Shown: one piece after another, positions 11,701 through 24,048 of the stretch
Position numbering within the stretch: position 1 is the first letter of the stretch
How the letters are laid out: every line of letters begins with the position of its first letter
Origin: Symsagittifera roscoffensis
Lineage: Eukaryota; Xenacoelomorpha; Acoela; Convolutidae
Direction: 5' to 3'
Assembly: GCF_963678635.1 (NCBI RefSeq)
Contig: NC_087063.1
Coordinates: 10,946,386-11,010,385, forward strand
Length of the DNA: 64,000 nt
Position numbers and translations under genes: made by a program
The notes under the pieces: model-generated
The model's input: only the letters and a program-made list of their open reading frames with translations
What the model was told of the DNA's origin: nothing
Databases searched by the model: none

Positions 11701-14700
11701 ATGAGCTTCACTCCTAAGCAAGGCGCCAAAATTATTTGAATGATGTCAGATATCAGTGAAGCTCTTTTTGATAAATTTGCAAAAAATGATTCGAATGCAT
11801 GTTTGACGTATCGGATGTATACACGGTACCCTTTTATATTTAGGCCCAGATGGCCAAAACATATTTGAGTAGGGTCGAGCACAGCTTAGCACTTTTTAGC
11901 CGGTCGAGTTTGTCAAAAAAAGCAACTAAACTCAATCGAGACCTTCGAAAAGTATTATGGGTTGGTTGGATACAATAAAGGGCTAAATTTGTATCTTTTG
12001 GAAAAAAAATGAGAAATGTTTGAAAGATGTCGAGACGGTCAGAACATGCCCTAGTTCGGTCGATACAATTGAAAAAAAAATAGTTCCGAGCTTTACTGAG
12101 ATATCGAAACAAAAAAGGATTTCCTCGGTGCAATTCAAATCAAAACAGATTACAATCAGTTTGAACCAACAAGTGCTATGAGGCGATAACTCTAAACAAG
12201 CCTTTGCTACACGGCCGATTTGTCAAATATCCGCCATGTCAAACATCCAAAATTTCCACCAGAATTTCAGAAACAAAACATAGTTCACTTAGCGGTATCA
12301 GTTTTCGGCAAAAATTGGTTTTTATATTCAAAAAAAGTCCGTATTTTCTTTTCCTTTCATAGCAGAAACTGTGTTTTTCCCTACTTTCTGAAAAATGTCG
12401 AAAATTTACTCTTGCCAAGCTGTTTTTTGGGTATTTGTTTTTTTTTCGCATGTTTGACCCATATCGGATTTTTGCACGGTACGCACTCCAAGCAATTAAT
12501 AAGAGTAGTTTGATACTTTTTAAGAAATCCATTTTTGGCCGACCGACCCTAAAAATTTTCTAAAGGCGCCTTAGGCGCCAATATATACTACTTTTGAGGG
12601 GGGAGCGCGCGCCGAAAAAACGCAATTTTTCGGTCAAAATTTTCCAAAAAGTGCCTAAAAACGCCTTTTTTGACCTGTTTTTTCAAAATTTTGCCTGCGG
12701 CGCAAAAAATTTGGCCAAAATAGGGACAAAAACCGTGCTTTGGGAGAGCTCGAAAAATCAATTTGGTCGACCTAAAAAAAAAAAAGGTCGTCAAAATTTT
12801 CGACAATTTTTTGAAAATCCGCCCCCCCCCCCCTCGAGAAAATCCTAGATCCGCCCCTGCTTGGATTATAAGTAAAATAGGCATAAATTACAAACAAAAA
12901 ATTGATTTACAAAAAAAATCAAAACTGTTTTAAAAATATTTTTCCAATTTTTTGCAGATTATTTTTTATAAAACTGTTTGTTGCCAAGAAAAAACTAAAT
13001 GAAGCTCTGAAAACTGGTTAGATTTGAAAAATTTCTCATTAAAACATACCTTATCTCTCCTATTTCGATTTGATCGTTCGATATTAGACTAAAAAGCAAA
13101 CTTACAAACAAGTTTGAAGGGCTTTAATATGATTTATCACTCGGTCCATTCTGATGATTGTTTGTGGTACCTACTTTTGCGAGTGGAAAAGTATTTAAAA
13201 ATACTAAAGCACACCCAAAGGCACAATTCATCCATTTTCGGAACAACAGATTTTCGTTAAACGATCAATTTTTCTACTTTTCCTGCTTTAGGTCAACCTA
13301 TCAATCGGACTGCCTGGCTCGCTTTTCGGTACAAAGCAGGAGAGCAAAGTCCGAGTTGTGAGCTTCAAGACCAACTCTCTATTCGTGTCGCCCTACCAGA
13401 CCTCCCTTCTCTCCTCCCCCTCCCCCTCCTCCTACCCACCTAACTTCTACTACAATCACTACCCTGCCGCGCCCTCTGCTGCATACGCTCTAGGAGGAAC
13501 CACATCCGGGAGGTATTTCGACAGCACTCAATTGATCAACCAGAACGCAGCTTTCATCAACAGCCAATCAAATTCGCCGGTTGCCAGCATCGAAATCGAC
13601 AACAATCGGGCATCGAATGTTGTTTTGAAATCTACACCAGTGGTTATTTCCTTTGCAGCTTCTCTAAATACAGTTAGTTTATTGTTATCAGATAGTTGTT
13701 CCAAAAATTTGGCGACCTTTGTTTTTAAGTCGACTACATTAATTTTCCGAGCTCTGTCAAAGCACTAAAAAGACCCTGTTTTGGCCAAATTTTCTGCGCC
13801 GCTGGCAAAATTTTGATAAAACATGCCAAAAAAAGTGTTTTGAGGCACTTTTGGCAAAACGTTTACCAAAAATCGCGTTGTATCGGCGCGCGCTTCCCCC
13901 TCTAAATTAGTATATTTTGGTGCCGAAGGTGCCCTTAAAAAAATTTTAGGTTCAGTCAGCCAGAAACGGATATTTCTAAACATATATCTTCAAAAAGCGT
14001 CTAATTAGACCTTAAGATAAGACTAATTTCAAAAATCAGCCAATTGACATATATAATGTCAAAACGCTGAAAAGAACAGTTTTATGTTAAAACATAGGCT
14101 TTTATGTTAAATTAAGTAAATTCAACCCTGGTTATAGCCTACTAAATTTTGATTTAGCTGGTAATAATACCAATTAGTTAGTTCTTATATTAAGTTTGCT
14201 CATTGATTAAGTCTTTCGTGTTTTGTTTCAGTCGCTGACGCCCCGATGTGTGTACTGGAAAAATAACGGTTAGTTAGCATGACCTAGAAATCAAGATTGT
14301 TTTACAAAAATAGTTCATCAATCAATTTCTGTTTTATTGGTTTTCATTCTTCTTTTGTTCCACAGATTTCTGTGATAGTTTAATCTGTTCGCGACATTTT
14401 GGCATAATCTGACTGCCTTTTTTGTCATCATAGTACAGCTGACATCCCGAAATGGTGCAAAAACAAGTGGAACGGCGCGAGAAAAAAAACATTTACCAAG
14501 GAAAATGTCTTTCAAAAGTCATAAAATGCAATTATTTAAGTTTATGGGGGCGGAGTAACGTCAAATTCGCTTTGATAGAGAACAATAAAACAATATGGTT
14601 TGGCACAAAAATTCAGGTAGTATATCAACCAGGCACTATAATTTATTACTTCCTTATCTATTTAGAGTTTACTAAATAGCTAGATGTCATTTATTACGTC

Positions 14701-17700
14701 AGGCAATTTCAAATAAAAAAGTCATTCATTCGATGAGATTAAATGTAATCCGTCTTTTCTTTGTCATTTTTTTCTAAGGTTTTATAAAACTGGTTATAGG
14801 TTTTTTTGAGCTACCATATTTTGGAAGTTTTCTTCTATTAAGCCGTCTCATTTATTTTATTGTGGCGCTACTCTAGTTTTACGAGTTTGTGATACCAGTG
14901 GCTGAGCAAAATGAAAAGAAACAGGAAATTATGGAGCATTTGGTGTGGTACTGAAGCTTATGGTAGATTCATTTGAACAAAAAGCGTTTCATTTCCACAA
15001 AACACATAAAATTAACAGAAACAATTGAGAACAGAGCGCTGAAAAAGTTCTAAAGGTATTCTCAGAAAATTTAAAAACTAACTCAAAAAACTGATTTTAC
15101 GGAAAAATTAACAATTTTAACTTGCCATAACTATAAAATGAGTTTTTAATTTATTTTTTTTGTAGCCAATCAGCTTCTGAAAAACTATTTTTGTCAAACT
15201 TCGAGTTTTTTCGAAGTAATTCGGAACACAGAGTTTTATCTTAAAACCGCGATTACATTCCATGTTACTTTTAGTTCTTTCTCTGCTAAACTCAAGCGTG
15301 TATTTGTATCTTTGAAAGAAAATTGAAATTTTAAAGTATCTGCTCTATGAGCTTTCTGTGCACTTTCCTGTTTGTCTTTTAGTTTGTCTCAATGTTTATT
15401 TTTAAAACCTCTCTCCTGTATATATTTTTTTATCTTGCTCCTTCATTTAAGCCTTCCTTTATCCGCCTCCCTTTTGACGACTTATCCCGTTTGATTGACC
15501 AATTTGCCCAGCTAGCTTTACTAACCACGTGATTCCTTCCCCTCCCCCTCCACTTCTATCCTCCCCTCATTTACCAAAAACCAATTCAACGCGCCAATAT
15601 CGCCGACCATTTCTCCTCTCTCCTTATAATTTACCTGCAAAAGCGACTACTAAACATCCCCTATTATACTGTCCACTTCTTAATTTGATGATGAAAACGT
15701 ATCGTATTGAGTCTGTATATTGGGGCTTTTGTATTTTGAGCTTACATTAGTACTACTCAGATTTGTTTAGTGTTTGGGTAAATTTATCCAACTGAGACAA
15801 AAAAACTATCAAAATTCAAGTAGGATCGAAGTATCAACATCACATTTGGTAATCCCTGAAGACCCTGTTTTCAAGCTTTATTATTCTCGTCATAATTCAT
15901 ATCACAAATGTTTGAATCAAATTACCATTGAAGAAAAAAATAGGCGGAACTATCTGTGAATAAGTTAATGCAACCTATGGTAATTTTATCTGAGAGATAT
16001 AGCGAGTTTTTGTTTGTGTTTATTGGCCTTCAATTCTGTTTGTTTGTTTTTTCGCCAGCATGCGAGTTTAATCACTTACGAGATCAGATGGCACTAATGA
16101 GGCGTGTTGCAAAAGAGATATCTGCAGACTATCTTTTACTTTTCAACTCATACCAACACTTGAAAAACCTCACCTAATTTCATATTCCCATTCCCATATT
16201 GCAAGCAGAGAACTTTTTGCCAGAAGTTCTCAATCACTTCAAAGCACTTCCAGAAACCCCCCCCCCCCAGCAATACCCTTCAATTTTTGCCTCATGCAAC
16301 AAACACCGCCGCGTTTCCTTTTATATTGTTATCTTGATTCAAATTTACATTTGTCACTTTTATTTTTGGATGATAAAATTTACAAGTTTACCCAAATTTA
16401 GCTAATTAAATTCAGCTTCAGCTTTTTGGGATTGATCAAAAATAATTTTTTTGCAATACGGGCGTGAATAATTTGGGAAATACATTAGTACCTAAGGAGC
16501 TTCCATTCAATCAAATTATAGTCACTTAGAGGCTGCGCAATTCTCAGGTTGAATTTAAATTTTATTATAATGGCTTCGAACTTGTTCCAAACAAGTTCCT
16601 CCCGCTTTGACGCACCCTTAATGAGACTGAAATCGTGTTTCGATTGTTGTTTGATTTCTCTCGACTCAACAATTAATCAAATCGAGCGCCCGCAAGTTTG
16701 TTTTAATTGCCAATTTCTTCTGTTTTTTCAGAAAAAATTGTTTTAAATTATCTTCGGAGTTTGCTGTTCTGTTAAGTCAGGGGTGTCTAACTGTGCTGGA
16801 TCGCGCGTCCGTTATATAATTGGGGCCTGAATAAATTTCTAGCTGCCAATTTTTCATCAGCTACTTTCAGATTGCGATATTTCTTTGAGGACAGTTGGAC
16901 GGTATGCCCAAAAGCCTCCCCGAGGGCGCAGTAAAATAAACAGAGCGTTAAATTATTCAGAAATTGTCCAGCACGCCATATGTTTTATGTGGATGGCTTT
17001 ACTTTGCCCTTTTTTATACTGTGATCTGTTTTTATAAATTCTATTGAGCCGCTCCGATTGGTTTTTTGGTTACTGGTTAGTACCTTACGAATTTTTGTTT
17101 TAATCATAACTACTTATTTCGATGACATTTGATGCGCTTCTTGTTGCGACAAGTTGATTTTTTCTCAAATTTCTCTGTAACTTTAGACCACTGCAGAAAA
17201 AATGGAGCGGCTCCCATTACTTTGTTTTACAGAAAAATCCATAATAGTTAGCGCGTTGACGAAGAAATTTGATTGGCCAAATTTTTCCAAATGCTCCTTT
17301 CCTTGGTAATAAATAATTCACAACATTCATTTTTTATCCAAAAAACCCAAAACAATATTTTTTGGCACGCGCTCTCAAAAGAAGCCAAAAAATCTATTTG
17401 ATTGACCCATAAGACAAAAATCAGCAGATTTTTCAAAATTATTTTAAGAAAACCGTCGATTTGGGTGAAATATATCAGCTATATCAGGCGCTTATAAAAA
17501 TCTTCATCATTACTAAAAACCAGTGGCAAACTCTTAATTCAAAATTACAGTTTCGAGGGGCTATAATGTTTTTATGCTAGTGGATGGGGGCTCTAATAGG
17601 GTCGAGCCAAAGGCTTTATGGTTTAAATGCAAGTGACAGGCCACACAAAGCATAACTCGAGCTACAAATTGTCCAGTCTTTTTTGGATTTGAAAAGAAAA

Positions 17701-20700
17701 TTAAATATTCAAGGCTGACGTTTTAATCATTTGCGTGTTTTGTGTGCAGGCAGAGAAATCGATTGGGACATATTTATTGAAGGGGCAATGAAAGAGTGCT
17801 GTACTCGAAATATTTCACATCACTTGAGAATTTTTTTACCTTTCATCTTTTTTCTTCTATCTTCCAATTACTTACTCCTTCAAACTCGCTCTGCTAGAGT
17901 ACCACAAAATGCAGACATTGAGACGCCAAGTCTATTAACAATCGAGATTCATAATAATCTTTCACTCGTCTTTAAAAAAATTCTTACATTTGATATTTTT
18001 TATTTTATTATTACGCTGATATTTGGTTGAGACTTTTTTGAGTAATAACTTGGAGGTAAATATTGATGCAGATACGAAAAAATACGTAATTACGATTATA
18101 AGTTGAGTCATAAAAAGCTCCTAACTTGTATCGGAGAATGTCAGGTAGACTGTATGAAAAGTCTGTTTTTTTTCTGCTGACAATTTTCTATTTAATCCCT
18201 TTGGTGGACTAATCTAAAAACACTGAAGAAAGTTTGATGCTCTGAGCCGAATTTTCTGTGTTCTCCAATTTTCTCTGACCTTTTTTTTTACTTTATTGTG
18301 ACAACATATTTGTGCTCGAGGTGCTTGTTTGTGCTCGCGGTATTTCTGCAGGCAAATTTCGACTTCTTAACTAGCAGTTTATATTTTTTGTATCATTCCG
18401 AAGGTATCCCGCAGTGACAAAAATGGATACAAATCGATTGTAAACAGAAAAATCTACAGATTAACGTAAGTATAAAATCGATTTATCTACAACCATTTTT
18501 CGAACGATAATTGAATCTGTACAAATAGAATCCATTTTTTCCACTAAACATAAATGGATTTAAGTGCCAAAATACTCGGTTTTTGCATTGTGTAAAACCA
18601 ATATATAATCTGTTGATAATCTGCATATAGTCAGTGTATAATCGTTTTACAAAAAACCTGTAGATACTCTGTAGATAATATGTAGATAATCTTTATATAA
18701 TATGTAAAAAATCTGTATCAAACTAATTTATATTGCCTAAAAACTATAGTGGTTGTGACAATTTCAATTTTGAGCATTGAAAATATAAATTAATGATTTT
18801 TTGTGACTAATTCAACAAAAAATTGCCATCAGGAAAATTTTTCCTCAGTTTTACAGTGAGCTGAACTTTAATTGAGGAAAATTGATTGCCGCAAACTACA
18901 AGTTTCAAGAGGTCCCTCTAAGATTTTGCCATCTAAGTGTTATCGCGGTAAGAGAGTAATTTTGTGCAGAACTTCTTCAAAATCCATTTGAAAGATCAAC
19001 CTAATCAGCGCGGTTTTGTGATAAAATATCAATAAAAATTTTGAAAAATTATCATAGAGTAATTTACTTTTTGCTGCAAATTATTTTTCCAATAAGAAAT
19101 TTAATTTTTTTTTTCAGATCAAACATCAGTTCAAAAAAGTTAATAAAAAGCCTTCATTATAATTTTATTTCAATAGACTCATTCTATCTGATTGGCGAGA
19201 TTGTTGAAAAAATCAGTTTATAATGTTTATATAATATGTATATAGTCTGTATAAAATCTGTATATAATCTGTATATAGTCTGTATATAATCTCAATATAA
19301 TCAGTACATATTTTGTAGATAATCTGTAGATATTCTGCAGATAATCTGTATGTAATCTTTTTACACTATGCATAGAATTTGATACAGAAAATAAACAAAA
19401 TTATAATGGATTATTAAAACTAAATAATCGAAGTTTTACTATTTAAAATTACAACAAATCTGTATATTTTCTATGGATAATCAATTTTTATCCATTTTTA
19501 TCACTGCAAGATTGTACAAAACGATACTAATTCACATGTGATCACTATTCTCAAAGTTATGGTGGTTTAGACACTGCCATTTTAGCCAATTTAACGCGCG
19601 ATATATTTGATTCTATCCGTCGTAGAATTCGTTCCAAATTGACTTTTTTTGTCTAACTAAAGTTTGTTATAGGCAAAATATATCACTTTATGCTTTACAT
19701 AGCGTGGTGGGATAGATCTAGAAAAACATTGTTTTTTCTAAACTAAACAGTTCTGCATAGAATCGAAAGGCAGTCAGTTCGATTCAAAAAACCTTGGTCA
19801 TTGGTTAAATTTAAAGCGAGATAACAGTTATTTAAAGCTGCCTCGAAGTGACCAAGTGGAAAAAATTTGAAGTGGTTTTTCAACTAAAGTTCCTGCTTCA
19901 AAAAACTGAAAAAAGTCGAGGTTGAAAACAGCTTTTTCTTCCGTTTTTTGAAGGAAATTTTGAATATTTTCATGTTGGGGTGTGTTTTTTATTCAGCCAA
20001 CTTTCGAATTTTTTACTGGCTATTATTGTCAGATTTTTTTCTATCATCTGAAAAGTATTAATATGCTGAGCCAAATTTAATTGATACTTCACTGTGATTT
20101 TTCTGGTAAGATTAAGAGGTTTAAATGCTGCCAGTTTGGCGAACTTAAGACAATTAAAGCACGAGAGATTTTATGCGAATAAGGCGTAAGCGGTGATTTA
20201 ATCCAACCAGAAATTGTTATAAAATGTACTGAGGCAAGACGTATTGTCTGTTTAAAACTTTGCTGATTGTTAGATACATCAATTTGTACTTTAATTAGCA
20301 AGTTGCGCGATGCTTTTAAAAAAGTTTTTAAGCAAACATTACCCATAGGCCTTAAAAAGCAGTCAAAAACATACGAGCAGTTTCTTTTGTAATTGATTTT
20401 GATACAAAACGAGCGCTGAAAACTGAATATTTTTTTCGCCAAATTATTAAAAACATGCATGCAGAGGTGATTAAATTAATCAGAAAAAAAACGAAATCAA
20501 AAAAAAAATTCAATAGTGTTTTTCTCCAATTGGGACTTGAAACAAAAATGAATGGAAACAAACAATCAAAATTTTGTCAAAATTGATATGATGCAGCTTC
20601 CTGTGCAAAACTATCCCAAAAAATTTTGACAAAAATTGGATCATTTCATGCCATCGTAAATAACTTAAACGCTTAACGATGTCAATCAATATTTACGTTT

Positions 20701-23700
20701 CACTTGTCGGATCAGTTGCCGAGAAATTTTTTTGAAAATTGATTCCAACAAAGTACAAAAAAAATTTCGCGCAAAAGAAACTTAAATAATGAAAACTTTA
20801 GTTTTTTAACGCTTAAGTTTAACAGATAATCAATAGAGGGCGAAACACAAAAATGCTTTGAAATCAAGTTTTTGTCTTCAGCACTCATATTATTTGCAAC
20901 TCAATTATGTTTAAGTCATCTGAAAGCTATAGATGTTTAGAGCTCATAATTTAAAAAAAAAGCAATTCACCTGTGATCATTTTTTGCAAAATTAAGTAGG
21001 TTTTAAAAATGTCAATTTGGCCAAATGGGATAACTGACGCGCGATTTAAGTCGTGCTATTAACAGTTGTCGCTTGGCTTGCTAATTGACGCGCGATTCAC
21101 TTGATACCCACAATTGTCGCTCGGCTTGCTAAAATACTTATGCAATAAAATTTTTGTTTTCCCTTTTCAGACCAAATTGAATACTAAAATCATATCTCAC
21201 TATCATTGTAGCAAAACTAAAAAATGAGTTTTTCTAAAATAAGTGGGAGGGAACTTTGTCTTTGGGTAAGTTTTGGCTTTTTCAAAGTGTTTCTTTTTTT
21301 CAAGCGAAATCAACAACATTGTTACCACAAAACTCAGCAGCAAAAATTGAAGAATATCACTAACAAGCCTTTAAAGTAATGATGCAATCGACAATTAATT
21401 TTTTCAAAACTTCCCAGTGTCAAGAATAACTGTTATTAAATTTTTGATTTTCAGTCTAGTTTTCTGGATAAAGTTTGGTTTTTTCGATTTTTCTTTTTTT
21501 TTAATTATTGATCATCAATTTGATCAGAATATTTTTTGTCTTTCTACTCGAAAAACAGAGTTTAAAAAAATGAAGCCTTAATTACTTTGCCAGAATTTTT
21601 GTGATTTTTGATTTTATACTCTTGCAAAAAATGCAAAACACTTAAGAAATTGAAAAAAAATCGTTTTTGCTTCAGTGTTTTTGCAAACTTAACTGAGGTT
21701 AAGTTTTTTTGACCATTTTTATTGATCTTGTTATTTGGTAATCTTAGTTTATTTTTCTCTCCGAGCATTCCAAAACAGCTTATTTTTGGAAGAAAATAAA
21801 AAACAGCGAAAAAAAGTGTTCAATAATCTTTAATTTTCTGTAAGTTTTATTTTTTTTTGGTGGTGTAGGCTAAAAATAATTGCATAGCATAAATTGACAA
21901 GTTAATGTGTGGTTTACTGCAATATTTTTGTTTCTATTTTTTTTGGTGTCAATTTAGGTTTGCGATGATTTGTTTTTGTTCAATGATGAAGGTTTTCATT
22001 GAGCCTCATGTGAGTTAAGGAGTTAATAATTATACTCTTATACAAATATATCATTCATAAATACAGGACATTGGAAAAAGTTCGAAGAAAATAAGAGATT
22101 GTTTAGACGTTATTGACGCTATAATAAAAAATAGTTATTTTTCTTAAAATTGTAAGGGTTTGTTTGTATTTGGAATTATTGTGAAATTAAAACTATTTGA
22201 TACCATTTATTGGGAACTCGAAATACGGGTGGGTTTTGCCCCTACTTACGATCAGTCTTTTTAGTATATGCAATAAATCTTAGAAGTTTGCACAAAAGGA
22301 GCCGGAGTTTTCAGCAAGATTTCATTTTTACATACACAATCGCTGGAGAAATGATGGCGAAATCAAAACACAGTTTTTTTAAAATGAGGTCTACCTCAGC
22401 CTGACCAAATACGGCTTCAAAAGTGGTACCACATGAAGTTCTAGACGCAAAAAAAACGGCCTTGAGTCGCAAAAACGAGCTTAGCTCAACAGAATAACTC
22501 TGTCAGAAAAGTGGTGAAACAAGAGAGACGGACTATGCTTAGACAGGCTAGATAGCTTTTCATTGATCCTGTGCGAATCGAAGAAACCACTATTTATTAT
22601 TATTTCACAAAGATTTTTGCAGCTGTCCTGCTCACTGTGTTTAAAGAACCTTGCATATTTTCGGTGTTGAAAAACAGTGATACAGATACATTTTCTGATA
22701 CAAGCGTTGAACTGTTTTGCTCATTTTAAAGCAATGTGCTGGCATCGTTATCATCTTTTTAATTATTAATTTTTCGATTTGCAGTCACATTGTGCGATTG
22801 AACAAAAAAAATGCGTAATAATGTTTGACAGATTTGGATATCTCGCAAGAGGTTTTTGTTTAGGTAACGGTTTGCATTATCGAACCACTGATCACAACTA
22901 AAAGTCTGCATAAAATTTCAAAACGAAATTTCAAAACGAAACTGCTTTTTTTTCCAGTCGTCCTTCAATTCAATGGTTACAAAAAAAAATGCGTTACAGT
23001 AAAGCTGTCATATAAACTTTTTCGATCGATGCTTCAAGCGCGCTCTGGTAGCTTTCTGCTATCGCGTTGTCGCTCATTAATTTCATAGTATGTTTTGTTA
23101 TGTTTTTCTTTTGAAGTATTTCGTATAAAAAATTGCCTGAAAAAAAAAGGTTTTCTTAAAACACCTATCATTTCAATTTAGAGAAGCTTTGGTCCAGCCA
23201 AGGTGTTGAACTGAACTCCACGTCTTCATCTTCCAGCCAGAAAACCCAGTTTGCCTCGCGGTCTTCTCCGTCCAGTTCTGTTCTGGACCTGGGATTGGGT
23301 AGCTCGTCCTCTTCCCTTGGGACTTCTGGGACTAATTTGGGCAATGGAAACATAACCTGTCTATCAACTCACCTGACCGCTTTCTCTTTCATCATGGTAA
23401 GTGACAATACGGAACTGATCAAGTGCTGGCGGCATTCTTATTCAATATTGAGCCTATTTGAAAGGTGGGTTCAGAATTTTTTTTACACGTTTTTAGAGCA
23501 AAGTTTTTTTGTGTTGTCGTCACAGAAGTTTTTGGGCAAAAAGGGGGATTTGCAAGATTGTTTTGTTTAGCCTTTTGAATCACCTTTTTGGGAATCTGCA
23601 AGTTTTGGATTACTGTCATGAGCCAAGCTGAGCTCAAAATAATATGTAGAAAAAACATAATGAAACAACAACCGAAACTTTTTTGAAAAATTTGTTCACA

Positions 23701-23997
23701 TTAAAACGCAAATTGGGATTTAATAGCGGTTAAGCTCAGCAAACTTGCTAGTCACAGGATTTATTTGAATTTTCTTTTTCTGTGCAAAACAAAAATCCAT
23801 ACAAAACTAGAAAGTTCAAAGTTGGTATCAAAATTGGTTTTATATTGTTCTGTAATGTTGTTTAGAGTGAGAGTATGTTGGTGTGGGACAATGCAGTGCC
23901 CTCTGTGCTGCCCTTTGTTGGGGTCGGATTCGCCATAGTCGGATACACCCTCACCATCATCACCTACTGTCTCTTCAGGTAAAGAATCAACTAATCC

Positions 23998-24048
<51 letters not shown>

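Larger units (their letters stand above)
7260..13291 (+). other. Receptor intron 3 (6 kb)
   Basis: Holds both foldback elements, the possible inverted-repeat element at 12208 and the hAT-type fragment at 12525. A short repeat of GATATCTGAT(TTT) occurs at 7870-7920. The remainder is AT-rich sequence in which I see no gene. Confidence 0.7.

Noticed and set aside
15380-15750. Pyrimidine-rich stretch with a Pro/Ser-rich open frame
   Set aside because: Looks like low-complexity intron; no phase-compatible splice sites with the receptor exons.
17731-18030. Open frame of 99 codons with hydrophobic segments in receptor intron 5
   Set aside because: No usable donor follows, the flanking exons join in phase without it, and the hydrophobicity follows from AT-rich codons.
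23761-24048. Minus-strand Cys-Val repeat frame
   Set aside because: Produced by the (CA)n tract read on the other strand.
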